From CAZNKU01 sp045541135 (lineage in GTDB: Bacteria > Bacillota > Clostridia > Monoglobales > Firm-18): a DNA stretch of 22,457 bases. Under the pieces are notes generated by a model. That model saw only the letters and a list, made by a program, of their open reading frames with translations. It was not told where the DNA came from and ran no database searches. This document shows, piece by piece, positions 5,495 to 16,400 of this stretch (its first letter is position 1; each line of letters opens with the position of its first letter). The position numbers and the translations under genes are program-made. The stretch lies in contig JAZQIO010000013.1 in NCBI GenBank assembly GCA_045541135.1, positions 1 through 22,457 of the forward strand, given 5' to 3'.

Positions 5495-8098
5495 GGTAAA
5501 AGTCTTGCTTTTGACATGGAAGCTATGGGTATAACAGCAGGTATGGATGCATCAACAAGAAGGGAGGAATACGTACGCCGTGATGAATTTGCACAGATGG
5601 TTGTAAATATGATGTTACAACAGGATGTTGCAAAGACTTTGGAAAATGAAGCATATTTTACGGATATTGCAGATTCCAAGTACAAGGGTGCAATAAATCT
5701 TCTTGCAAAGATGAATTATATATCAGGCAACGGAAACGGTGTATATAATCCGTCAGAATACATTACATACGGTGCAGCTTGCAAAATTTTGGTGCATGCA
5801 CTTGGTTATGATGTAATTACAGAGGATAAATCTTTGAACGGTTATCAGTATACTGCAGGCAGTATAAAGCTTACAGCCGGTATTGATTCATCAAAACAGT
5901 ATCTTTCATTTGAGCAAGCAATGAAAATGCTTGATAATGCTTTGGATATAGGGCTTATGGTACCTATGTACTACAATGCAAATATAGCTCCATCTTATGA
6001 AATAGATGCAGACAGAACATATAGAAATTTAATTGAAGGTCGTACAATAGGTACAGGTGTTGTTAAGAAGACAGGTATAATTACAGCTGATGTAAGTACA
6101 TATTTATATAGTGAAACTGTAAATTTAAAACCGTCACAATTGGAAATAGACGGAAAAGTTTATGATTTTGACGGTACAGCACCAAAGGGATATGTTGGTC
6201 AGAGGGTAGATTTTTATGTTACATATAACAACTTTGAAGAAGGACATATCACTGCTGTTGCTCCTACCAACGAAAATACTGTGTGCGATTTTTCGGGAAA
6301 TGCAATAGACAGCATTTTGGAAAACGAAATATGTTTTTATACATCTGAAGGTTATAAGTACAAGGTGCAGATTGACTATACTACAAGATTTATTGTTAAT
6401 AACAGATTTGTACCGGAATATGATGTTTCAAAGGAACTTAAGGCTGATGAAAATGTAATTGTACGAGCAATAGATAACAATGCAGATGAGCTTACAGATG
6501 TAGTATTTGTTTTTGATTATACAGATTGTATTATAAAGAGCGTTTCAGCTGATACACTTACATTAACGTTTGAGGATGGCTTTAAGTACGGAACATTAAA
6601 AAATCTTAAGCTTGATGAAAATAAAATGAACTGGGAAATATATGATGAAAAGGGAAAAGAAATTTCCTTTGAAAGCATACAGGCAGAAGATGTACTTAGT
6701 ATAGCTATCAGCAATGACAATGAAGCCGTAAGAATTGTAAAATCCGACAAAACGGTAGAAGGCGTAGTTGCCGAAAGAGACGGAAAGTATATAGTTATAG
6801 ACGGAACAGAATACGTTTTGGGTGAAACTGTTATAAATGAAGAAATTAAAATTGGTAAAAGAATAATTGCCCGTATCAATTTTATAGGCGTAGTAGTTGA
6901 TTTTGAAGAAGTAGAGGGCGAAAGTAATTATGCCTATGTATACAGCTACAGTGCCGCAAGCGGTTTGGGTGGAAACTATAAAGTAAAGCTTCTTTTGCCT
7001 GAATACATTTCCGTAAAAAAGGTTGAAGGCTTAGTTGACGAAATGACAGGTGAGGCAGCTACATCAAATGCTTTGTTTGCAAGAAATAAGGATGTTGTTA
7101 TTTATCCTGCAGAGGATAAGATTGTATTTAACGGTTCTAAGACAAAGGCAGAAGTTGTTTTTGCCGAGGTTCTTGATAAGCCTGTTTCCTATCAGCTTAA
7201 CAGCAACGGTAAAATTTCAAAGATAGATACTTTAGATGCCGTTGACAATGTGGATATAGTAGCATCTGAAAATTCCACAGATTGCGTTTCTCTTAATTCA
7301 AAAACATATAACGGTTCAGAAAACTTGTTTGCAAAGACAAAGGGTGAACCCTTCGGCGTACAAAAAGACTATACACTTGCTTTTTGTGTTCCCTTGTATG
7401 CAGAACAGCCAAAATCAACAGTATCTGACGATGACCTTAAGGTTTATGTAGAGCTTTCTCATAACTGGGCATATGAAACAAACGGATACGAAATTGATGA
7501 AGTTAATTCAATAGCTAAGGTAATGGTTATTCAGGAGGTTATGTTATCAGATGCGGGAATGCCTGTACTTGATACATCTGATATAGGACTTGTTATATCA
7601 GTTTCAGATGTTCTTTCTGAAGATAAAGCTACAGAATATAAGGCTATAAAGATGCTTACAAACGGCGGTGAATACAAATACATTGTTGCCGATGCAAGGG
7701 TAAGTCAATCCGAAATTTCAAAACTTCAGAAAAATGACCTTATACAGTATACTCTTGATGGCTTTGACCGTATAAATACAGTTAAGGTTTTGCAGAAAAA
7801 TGACGAATATTACGAATCATTCGTAGACGATTATTATTACGGTGAAGTTAAGAATATTGAACATAATAAAATATCCAACAGCAGAGCAAGAAGAATAAAT
7901 GAGGTATCAATGGGTTATTCAAATTCAGATACAGTTGAAGGTACTGTGGATCTTTTGATTAAAAACCCCGGCCCCGTTTATATTATAGAAGGTAAAGAAG
8001 CACGTATAGCCACGCTGGATGACATTCAGTTTGGTGATATGATGTACGTATCTTTGTATAACACAACAGAAGTTCGTGCTGTTGTAATTAAGAGATAA
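5411..8098 (+). CDS. Secreted S-layer homology (SLH) domain protein, N-terminal degenerate SLH
   Basis: This 895-aa exported protein has a signal peptide at residues 1-27 (two Lys, hydrophobic core, cleavage after AMA). Residues about 30-185 hold two to three divergent SLH repeats, recognisable from FTDIADSKYKGAINLLAKMNYISG and NGVYNPSEYITYGAACKILVHALGY. The cell-wall-binding TRAE motif is replaced by VRRD, ITYG and LSFE, so wall binding may be altered. Residues about 190-895 are beta-rich, with repeated short modules and no enzyme motif that I recognise. GGAGGG lies 6 bases before the ATG. It is followed after 14 bases by the 1783-aa SLH protein and is the first gene of the surface-protein operon. 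The role is inferred as a surface scaffold or binding protein; no catalytic activity is suggested. Confidence 0.8.
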   Translation: MIKKTKGIICLICVFMLLATSIVPAMADGKSLAFDMEAMGITAGMDASTRREEYVRRDEFAQMVVNMMLQQDVAKTLENEAYFTDIADSKYKGAINLLAKMNYISGNGNGVYNPSEYITYGAACKILVHALGYDVITEDKSLNGYQYTAGSIKLTAGIDSSKQYLSFEQAMKMLDNALDIGLMVPMYYNANIAPSYEIDADRTYRNLIEGRTIGTGVVKKTGIITADVSTYLYSETVNLKPSQLEIDGKVYDFDGTAPKGYVGQRVDFYVTYNNFEEGHITAVAPTNENTVCDFSGNAIDSILENEICFYTSEGYKYKVQIDYTTRFIVNNRFVPEYDVSKELKADENVIVRAIDNNADELTDVVFVFDYTDCIIKSVSADTLTLTFEDGFKYGTLKNLKLDENKMNWEIYDEKGKEISFESIQAEDVLSIAISNDNEAVRIVKSDKTVEGVVAERDGKYIVIDGTEYVLGETVINEEIKIGKRIIARINFIGVVVDFEEVEGESNYAYVYSYSAASGLGGNYKVKLLLPEYISVKKVEGLVDEMTGEAATSNALFARNKDVVIYPAEDKIVFNGSKTKAEVVFAEVLDKPVSYQLNSNGKISKIDTLDAVDNVDIVASENSTDCVSLNSKTYNGSENLFAKTKGEPFGVQKDYTLAFCVPLYAEQPKSTVSDDDLKVYVELSHNWAYETNGYEIDEVNSIAKVMVIQEVMLSDAGMPVLDTSDIGLVISVSDVLSEDKATEYKAIKMLTNGGEYKYIVADARVSQSEISKLQKNDLIQYTLDGFDRINTVKVLQKNDEYYESFVDDYYYGEVKNIEHNKISNSRARRINEVSMGYSNSDTVEGTVDLLIKNPGPVYIIEGKEARIATLDDIQFGDMMYVSLYNTTEVRAVVIKR

Positions 8099-8112
8099 GG
8101 AGGAATATTGAC

Positions 8113-11100
8113 ATGAAAAAAATTATTTCAACATTATTAACAATTGCAATGTTAATTTCCATAGTTAATATTCCTGTAACTATGGCAAGTGAAAATGAAA
8201 TAACGCTTCTGGATATTACAGAGGATTATACTACTATAAGTGCTTTGGACCTTACAGGCTGTACATTTACCCAATCGGGAGATATAGCAACTGTAGGATT
8301 AGTACAGGGTGAGGGTTTGAAAATAGAACACATAAATCCTGTTTCTGAAAGTACAGGTTTAAATTCAGGCATAGAGAAAGTGTTTGAAAGAAAAGTAGAA
8401 GATCCTGCAAACCGTACGGTTTTGACACAGACAGAATTTCAGGGAAAATATGAAATTACCGTAGATATTGATTTGGAATGCATTACGGATTCGGGTGCTT
8501 TCGGATACTTCTATCTTGACGGTATACAAACAAAAATAGATACTTCTAAAAAGTGGGATGTTCGTAAAGCAGGTCCTGTAGGAACAAGAGATAAAACATT
8601 AGGCTATGGAAACGACAAAAATGCCCTTGTTACATATACCGTTGATACTGAAAATGATACGGTAGCTGTAAACGTTGACGGAAGCTCCATAGACCTTTAT
8701 ATTACTAAAGATATTCAAAAAATAGAAAAAATTACACTAAAAACAATGGATAAGTTTTCGGCAGGCACTTATTTTACTTTGAAAAATTTGAAAGTAAAAC
8801 AGTTGGAAACAGAAGGGGCGTTAGCAACACTTGCTGTTGTTAACAGCTTGCCTGTAAGCTTTCCCGAAAGTGTAACAGAAAATCTTACAATAGAAGCTAT
8901 CAACGGAGTAACATGGACTTCTTCAAATCCTGCTGTTGTTTCTGCGGAAGGTGTTGTAACACGCCCCACAGATGCTGATGCACAGGTTGTACTTACAGCA
9001 ACAGTTGACCTTAATAATGACGGTGGTATCTTTACTAAGGAATACAAATTGACTGTACCTAAGGTAGTTATACCTGAAGGCGGAGAAAATGAAGGTGGAG
9101 AAAATGAAGGCGGAGAAAATGAAGGCGGAGAAAATGAAGGTGGAGAAAATGAAGGTGGAGAAAATGAAGGCGGAGAAAATGAAGGCGGAGACGACCCCGT
9201 TATTCCTCCTGTAGAGCCTCCTGTTTCAGATGACGACAAAATTATTTCATACACCGATTTTACACAGTATTCCGATATAGATGATATACCGAATCTTACA
9301 TATATAAACGACGAATATGCAATTGTAAAAGTAGAAAAAGGTAAAGGTCTTATAGTAGAACAGATTAAATCAGAACCCCTTAACGGTGATGGTGCACAAA
9401 ACGGCGCTACAAAAGCACAGAGAGTAATTTTTATGGCTGAAAGCACCTTTAATCACAATGATGCAGAACGTTCAAATTACCGTGTAAATAAGCATTTAGG
9501 TAAATTCAAAGTCACAACAGAATATGAAACGGTTTGTGACCCGTATCCCGGTACTGTATTGAATGGAAACGGGGAGGAAGTAAAGATTGGAGCTCCTTTT
9601 TATCAGTATATTATAAGTACAGTTAACCCTGAAAAATGGACTGCAACGCCTGCATGGTATTCAAGACTTTATACAGCATCTGCACAGGGGTATGGTGCTG
9701 ATTCCGATAACAAGGCTAAAATTACATACAAAAACTCAGGCTCAGGCGTTTTGCATACTATGGAGTTAGAGGTTAATATTGATAAAGATCCTGATACAGG
9801 TAATAACATCAAAGATGTTACCAGTATAAAATATGATGATATTTCCGGTAAGAAAAATGCGTTATATGCAAAGGCAGATTATATAAATGGTTTTTATGTA
9901 ACAGATATGCAGAGAAATCTGTTGGGAAGTAAGCTTGTTATAAAGAGCTTTAAAATCGAGGAAATTGAAGCTGATGCAAATACAAAAAGTGCTATTGAGA
10001 CATTAAAGCAGATTCCATCATTTATTGCTGACCCTTATGCAGTAACTGAAGACCTTGTTTTGCCAAATGTTGGCGAAAATGTTTTGTGGTCATCTTCAGA
10101 CCCTGAAATAATCACAAATGAAGGTGTTATAACACGTTGGTATGATGACAGAGAGGTTACACTTACTGCAGCTGCAACAGTTGGTAATGCAGTTGTATAT
10201 AAGGACTATAAGCTAACCGTAAAGGCTTTAGAAAGCTACGAAAAGAAAGATATTATGAACAACAGCGGCGAGGCTTTGGAGGATGTAAATTGTTCAGGCG
10301 ACATGGCTGCTGCATCAACTGTTGTTTCAACAGACGGACTTGTTGTTGCAAAAGCTATTGACGGTGAAGATGCTTCTTCAGAAACACCGGTATACTTTGC
10401 AGACTACCGCTTGTTTGGTGAAGAGGTTGCATATAATGAAAGCACTCGTGAAAGCATTTTGACCGCAGGTTATTCAGGTATTTATGATGTTGCCTTTAAT
10501 GTTACACCATCAATATCAGGAGATAAGCCAATATATGTTGCATTGGGAAGTGACAACGGGGCATACAAAAATGTTGCATCACTTCGTATATCAAATAATG
10601 CAATACACTTTACAGGTAAAGACGGAAGTGTAAAGGTATATAGCGGGGAAACAAACGGAGAATCCTTTGATATCCGCTTCAGGGTAGATACAGAAAACAA
10701 AAAGGTATGGCTGTTTGTAGACGGCAAGCTTGTTGGCTCACCGTTTTCTTATGAATCAATTGATTTTGTTGATTCACTGCGTGTAACAATAGATAAAAAT
10801 AATAAAAAAGGTGACAAGGTTACATTAAATAACATTACAGTAACAGAAATTGTTAAAAATGATGTTTTGTTAAGAAATGATATGTTAAGTGCATTAGCAT
10901 CAATTGATGTTAATGATGTAACAACACTGCTTGCTGACGGCACAATAGAAACTATAAAGAGCCTTCCTGCAAAAGCAGGTGAGTATGACATTATATGGTC
11001 TGCTGATGACAGCGTAGACCTTGAAAAATGTCAGGTTTATTTCAGCAGAAATCCACAGGATGTTGTAATTTCTGCAATGGTTTCAGGTGACGGAGTATAT

Positions 11101-13464
11101 GTTAAAAAGAACTTTAACCTTACAATCCGTGCGGCTAAAAACGATGATGAGGTTTTGGGTTATTACATCAGTGACCTTGCTGATACAATAACAAAGCAAA
11201 AGGCAAATGACATTCGTTATGATTTGAATTTGCCTCTTGAACATAACGGTGTTTCAATTACATGGACATCATCAAAGCCACAAATTATAAGCAACAGCGG
11301 TAAAATAAACAAGGATGTTGCAATAGTTAACCCAACAGAAGTTGCTTTAACTGCAAACATTACAATGAACGGAGAAAATTATACAAGAACATATAATTAT
11401 ATAGTTTCTCCCCGTGCATACAATAATGTAATTTACAGCGGTTCAGGTGATGCAAAGTCAATAACCGTAAACGGTTATAACAACATTAAAATATCACGTG
11501 ATTCTGTTACAAACATAAAGTTTAGCAGTACAGATAACGGTACAATTACTTTTGCTGACAATTCGGGTAAAACTATTGCTGTTGTAAATGTGAATAACGG
11601 TGTTTACTATGTTACATACGGCGGTGGTTTGTCACAGAGCTATCCTATAGCTGATGGTGAAGTCGTAGAGCTTGATGTAATGGTAATGCCTGACATAGAC
11701 AAAATTGCAGTATGGGCAGATGGTGAAAGAATTGTAGACTTTGCCGATACTTTAGAAAAGATTGATAATCTTGCAAAGATAGATGCATCAGATGCAATTT
11801 CTGTAACAGAAACAATTATTTCAACAGATGAATACGGCGTTTTGGATATTAACCTTGATAACGTTCCTTACTTTGGTGTATTCGAAAAGAATGTTATTAC
11901 CGGTACAGTAGACCTTGTTGAAGATTATGTATTTGACTGCAATATCGGTTGGGTATCCAATGACCCTTATGATAAGGTTATAGATGATAACGGTGTTGTA
12001 ACTGCTCCTTCAAAGCATTCAGTTGAAGCTATGACTCTTACCCTGACAAGTGCAAAAGACAGCACAGTTAAGAGAGTTGTTGAAAAAACCTTTGTGGTAG
12101 CTTGTGATTCAAAGTATAATCTTGCTTTGAACAAAGCTACAAAATCCAGTGTTTCCGAAAAAGCGGGATTTGGAAAGATTTATTTGAATGATGGCAAATA
12201 CGACACAGTTTACGGTACTGCAAATGCAAGCAAAAAACCTGTTTTAACAATTGATTTTGGTGAACCTACATACTTTAACACCTTGTTTGTAAATGAAGAT
12301 GTTGTAACTAACGGAAGAAGCTTAAAATCATACACTGTTTCATATTCAAATGACGGTGAAAACTGGACAGTTGCAAAGCAGGGAACTGTAAGTGATATTG
12401 AATCTTCAATTATTACATTTAATACAGTAGTTGCACGTTATGTATCATTTACTGCAGAAGAATGTGATGACAAAGAACTTTATATCAATGAAATTGAGGC
12501 ATATCTGTTTGTAGATTCTGCTGAGCTTGTTAAGCTTGAAATTGATACACTTGACTTTACAACAGGCAGTGCCGTTAAAGGTGACCTTGTGCTTCCTGCA
12601 ACAGGTAAATTCGGCACACCGCTGACATGGACTTCAAGTCATCCTGAAATTATTTCAAATACAGGTAAGTATACAAAACCAAGTGTCAGCACAACAGTTA
12701 CACTTACTGTTACTGCCAGCTTTGGTGATGATAAGTATTCGAAAAAATATGCCGCATATGTTCCTGCAGGCTCATCCGGCTCAGGCGGCGGTGCAGGTGG
12801 CTCCGGTGGTGGAGCAGGCGGCGGTTACATAAGCGGTGCAGGAAATGGCGTATCAACCATTCCGGGCTTTATTGAAACAGATGCCGAAGAGGAAGCTGTT
12901 ATTACACCGGAAGATACAACAAGCCTGTTTGCTGATATGCCTTCAAGTCACTGGGCATACGAAAATGTTAAAAAGCTTAAAGAGCTTGGAATTATAGACG
13001 GTGTTGGTGATAATAAATTTAACCCGTCAGGTAAGGTTACAAGAGAACAGTTCCTTAAAATGCTTGTAGAAGCGGTTGATGCCGATGTTAAATTAAATAC
13101 AACAAGCTTTAGTGATGTTGATGCATCTGCATGGTATGCGCCTTATGTTTCAACAGGTGTTGAATTGGGTCTTATCAACGGTATTACAGATGATACTTTT
13201 GGCGTTGGTGCAGAAATTAAGCGTCAGGATATGGCTGTACTTATTGTAAGAATTCTTAACAACAAAGGTGTTGTTGTAACACAGACATCAGAAACATTTG
13301 ACGACGAAAATGAAATTTCCGATTATGCTAAAGATGCAGTTTATAAGGTAAGAGATGCAGGTATTATAAACGGTTATGCCGACAATACATTTGCACCTGA
13401 AGCTTCACTTACCCGTGCAGAAGCTGCAACTGTAATTGTAAAATTGCTTGAAGTAATGCAATAA
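8113..13464 (+). CDS. Giant modular SLH surface protein (bacterial Ig, LamG-like, F5/8C domains)
   Basis: This 1783-aa secreted protein has a signal peptide at 1-25. Beta-sandwich modules resembling concanavalin/LamG-type binding domains (about 30-230, 375-620, 710-920, 1100-1240) alternate with five atrophied bacterial Ig-like domains, each marked by a W(T/S)SS-P-I core (for example VTWTSSNPAVVS near 270, also near 660, 980, 1045, 1500). An EGGEN repeat linker spans 322-361 and a Pro-rich stretch follows. Residues about 1334-1466 form an F5/8 type C (discoidin-like) carbohydrate-binding domain (NLALNKATKSS to YINEIEAYLF). A Gly/Ser linker (1553-1605) precedes three SLH domains (about 1606-1783) with TREQ, KRQD and TRAE motifs, the last canonical for secondary cell-wall polymer binding. 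AAGGAGGA overlaps the upstream stop region. It is probably a wall-anchored polysaccharide-binding protein working with the lyase encoded next. No catalytic domain is visible. Confidence 0.85.
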   Translation: MKKIISTLLTIAMLISIVNIPVTMASENEITLLDITEDYTTISALDLTGCTFTQSGDIATVGLVQGEGLKIEHINPVSESTGLNSGIEKVFERKVEDPANRTVLTQTEFQGKYEITVDIDLECITDSGAFGYFYLDGIQTKIDTSKKWDVRKAGPVGTRDKTLGYGNDKNALVTYTVDTENDTVAVNVDGSSIDLYITKDIQKIEKITLKTMDKFSAGTYFTLKNLKVKQLETEGALATLAVVNSLPVSFPESVTENLTIEAINGVTWTSSNPAVVSAEGVVTRPTDADAQVVLTATVDLNNDGGIFTKEYKLTVPKVVIPEGGENEGGENEGGENEGGENEGGENEGGENEGGENEGGDDPVIPPVEPPVSDDDKIISYTDFTQYSDIDDIPNLTYINDEYAIVKVEKGKGLIVEQIKSEPLNGDGAQNGATKAQRVIFMAESTFNHNDAERSNYRVNKHLGKFKVTTEYETVCDPYPGTVLNGNGEEVKIGAPFYQYIISTVNPEKWTATPAWYSRLYTASAQGYGADSDNKAKITYKNSGSGVLHTMELEVNIDKDPDTGNNIKDVTSIKYDDISGKKNALYAKADYINGFYVTDMQRNLLGSKLVIKSFKIEEIEADANTKSAIETLKQIPSFIADPYAVTEDLVLPNVGENVLWSSSDPEIITNEGVITRWYDDREVTLTAAATVGNAVVYKDYKLTVKALESYEKKDIMNNSGEALEDVNCSGDMAAASTVVSTDGLVVAKAIDGEDASSETPVYFADYRLFGEEVAYNESTRESILTAGYSGIYDVAFNVTPSISGDKPIYVALGSDNGAYKNVASLRISNNAIHFTGKDGSVKVYSGETNGESFDIRFRVDTENKKVWLFVDGKLVGSPFSYESIDFVDSLRVTIDKNNKKGDKVTLNNITVTEIVKNDVLLRNDMLSALASIDVNDVTTLLADGTIETIKSLPAKAGEYDIIWSADDSVDLEKCQVYFSRNPQDVVISAMVSGDGVYVKKNFNLTIRAAKNDDEVLGYYISDLADTITKQKANDIRYDLNLPLEHNGVSITWTSSKPQIISNSGKINKDVAIVNPTEVALTANITMNGENYTRTYNYIVSPRAYNNVIYSGSGDAKSITVNGYNNIKISRDSVTNIKFSSTDNGTITFADNSGKTIAVVNVNNGVYYVTYGGGLSQSYPIADGEVVELDVMVMPDIDKIAVWADGERIVDFADTLEKIDNLAKIDASDAISVTETIISTDEYGVLDINLDNVPYFGVFEKNVITGTVDLVEDYVFDCNIGWVSNDPYDKVIDDNGVVTAPSKHSVEAMTLTLTSAKDSTVKRVVEKTFVVACDSKYNLALNKATKSSVSEKAGFGKIYLNDGKYDTVYGTANASKKPVLTIDFGEPTYFNTLFVNEDVVTNGRSLKSYTVSYSNDGENWTVAKQGTVSDIESSIITFNTVVARYVSFTAEECDDKELYINEIEAYLFVDSAELVKLEIDTLDFTTGSAVKGDLVLPATGKFGTPLTWTSSHPEIISNTGKYTKPSVSTTVTLTVTASFGDDKYSKKYAAYVPAGSSGSGGGAGGSGGGAGGGYISGAGNGVSTIPGFIETDAEEEAVITPEDTTSLFADMPSSHWAYENVKKLKELGIIDGVGDNKFNPSGKVTREQFLKMLVEAVDADVKLNTTSFSDVDASAWYAPYVSTGVELGLINGITDDTFGVGAEIKRQDMAVLIVRILNNKGVVVTQTSETFDDENEISDYAKDAVYKVRDAGIINGYADNTFAPEASLTRAEAATVIVKLLEVMQ
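9076..9195 (+). repeat. 15-bp tandem repeat encoding EGGEN x7
   Basis: Seven consecutive 15-bp units (GAAGGYGGAGAAAAT, Y = C or T) run from 9076 to 9180, with a partial eighth to about 9195 that changes to EGGDD. They encode an acidic, flexible Glu-Gly-Asn linker in the 1783-aa SLH protein. Near-identity at the DNA level, with only C/T changes at one position, implies recent expansion by slippage or unequal crossing-over, so copy number probably varies between strains. Confidence 0.97.
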
Positions 13465-13481
13465 ATGAAAGGAGAATAAAT

Positions 13482-16400
13482 ATGAAACGAATTTTATGTA
13501 GTGTTTTAATATTTTGCCTTGCATTTACACTTGTACCTTCAGCAGTTTTTGCAGAGGAGGCAGTTGACAACAGTCATCTGATAACTTACCAAAAACCGGG
13601 CACATTTGATTATAAAATAGATGAAGACCCTATGCAGATTGCCGATGATGAATTCTTCGGTGCATGGGATGAGGAAACTCAGGAATGGGCAAAACAGCCA
13701 TATTTCAGATATGATGAATTTCCTGATATGATAAAGGTTAAGGAGGCTGCCATGGCAGCCGACTACGACCTTGCAAAGGAAGAGTTGCTTAATTATTACA
13801 GGTCTGTCAGAGATTCAAGATTTACAGAGCCAACATCAAATCCCGGCAATACTGCAAAGTCAATCGCATTGGCACTTGAAAAAAATGTGTATCCTATCAG
13901 TGGTTTTGGTGAGGTAAGGGGATACTGGAATTTTGATAATGAATGGGAAGAGCACTCTGTTGACGTAACAGGTATGTTTGGCAGCAAGGTTAACGGTACT
14001 GTTAAGGACATTGGTGTTTTGCTTATGTCAGTTGACAAGCATCTTACACAGGCAGAGGTTAAATCACGTGAATCTGATAAGCCTCCTGTTCTTGAACTTG
14101 TTGTAAACGGTATGCCACAAAAAATTTACCCGTCCAAGGATATTATGATTCGTGGCGGTGCTTACGGTGCACAGAACTACGGCTCTGATGAGATTTTAAC
14201 TATTCAGGAAAGCGGTTATTATAAAAACTTTAATGAAAATACCAAAAGAGCAATTATTGCATTTGATATTTCAGGTTTAAAAACCACAGATAAAGTTAAT
14301 TCAGCAACGCTTAAGGTCTATGGCAGAAATGCTTCGGGCACAGGTGAAAAAGAAATTTGTGTGTACGAATATTCTGAAATGACATTTGATGAAGCTACAG
14401 CAAACTTTGATGAATTTAATGTGGACTGTGCTATCTGGTCATGCAATGACCAGAACACATGGAATTTTATAACCACTAACAATACCTCAATTAAAGGTAA
14501 GTCTGCTTTGTACCACAGAGGAAATGACCTTAATTATGTTGCCAATATGTACAGCTATACAAAGGATGAACGCTATGCATATACATTTATAAGACAGTAT
14601 ATGGGCTTGGTACACCATGTTGGTTTTAATGCAGATGTATTTAATGCATTGGATATAGCCGTACATACCAGAACTACTTCAAAGAATATTTTCCAGGTGC
14701 TTAACAGCAAGTATATGACAGGCGAAATCCTTACAGCATCAATTAAAACATTATGGTTGCAGTCTCAGCAGAATATATTTAATTTCTTCGGAACAAAGGA
14801 TAATAACTGGGCTTCATTTGCTACGGGTGGTGTATACGCAATTCTTTCCAGATTCAGAGAACTTGCAGTATTTGATGAATGGTACCAGCTTGTCCAGGAA
14901 GAAAATTTACGTATTGTAAAAGGCTTTGTTCTGGAAGACGGTATGAGCCTTGAGTTGCCCTTAGGTTACACACAAACAATTTTGGGTACTATATATACTC
15001 CATTTGAAATACAGGAAGAAACAGGTATTCCTGTTCCCTTTGGTGATGAAGTTATGAGTATTGCATATAATATTGTTAAAACACTTGTTTACTGTTCATC
15101 ACCTGGTTGGCGTGGATATAATATTGCCGATGCCGACGACTATCAGTCAAATTATAGTGATACTGTAAAAAAATGGTATATAATGGCTTTCCCTGATGAT
15201 GAAATGTTTGAATATGTTTCAACAAATGGTACTTCGGGTGCTATGCCTGAAAATCCTACAACCCGTTACCCTACAAGCTTGCGTACTTATATGAGAAGCT
15301 CATGGGACAGCAAAGCAATTGCAATGTCGTTTATAAATACTAACGACTTTACTGCCAGCCATGGACAGCGTGACCATCTTTCCATAACACTGTTTGCTTA
15401 CGGTAAGTTTTTGCTTACAGACCCCGGTCTTGGTAAAAGCTTGCTTGACGGTGCAAAGGAATATATGAGTTCTGCTCCAATGCATAATCTTGTTACCGTA
15501 AATAATAGCGAGCACGATAACATAAGTAAAACAAGAGAACTTGGTTTTGAATCAAACGATATATATGACTTTGTTGAATATGCAGGAACATATACACAAA
15601 GCGTTGACCAGCACAGAAGTGTCTTGTACTTAAAGGGGCAACAGTTCTTTATTGTAGGTGATTATGCAAATCCTGAAAACCGGACAAAAGAAAATTCTTT
15701 TGAACAAAACTGGCAGATGTTACCTTCATCTAAAATCAGTGTTGATGAGGAAACTCTGGAAATAAAGAGTAACAATGATGACATTAACGTAACTCTTGTT
15801 CCTGTAGGTACTGATGATTTAACTTATTATTATGAAGATACTAACTTCAGCCATAAATCCGCTGAAGAAAAGAACAAAAAGGCAGTACTTAAAAAGACTG
15901 CAGTGGGAGACGCTGTATTCAATACAATTATACTGCCTCGTAATTTGAAAGAAGACTTTGAGGTTACTGCCGATATAGTTGATACAGGCATTGAACCAAC
16001 AGCTGTAAATGCTTTTTCTGCGCGTATTAAAAATACCAAGACAGGAAAAGAAAATTACTACTATTACTATCATCTTAATGACTTGTCCAAAAAACAGGAA
16101 GCTAACGTGGGACAGTTTACCACAGATGCAACAACAATGCTTGTTGAAACAGACCTTGACGGAAATATAACATCAACCTTCCTTATGGATGCAACATTCT
16201 TAAAGGATAATACCATAGATGAAGAGGGACAGTATCTTTTCAAGGTTAAAGAAGGTGCAGAACCTGTTTCTGCCATAGCTTATGAAAAGAACGGTCAGAT
16301 ATTTAACGTATATTCTTCAACTCTTAATGAGGAAGTCCTAGAAAATGTTACTATGTATGCACCGGGTCAGTACAATGTAAGATTTGAAGGTTCATTTATG

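Noticed and set aside
9076..9195. Short regular repeats that could suggest a CRISPR array
   Set aside because: The units are contiguous 15-mers with no spacers and are in frame inside a coding region.
8769..9446. 225-codon minus-strand ORF with repeated SPPSF
   Set aside because: It is a mirror of the EGGEN tandem repeat and has no start signal; a shadow of the SLH gene.
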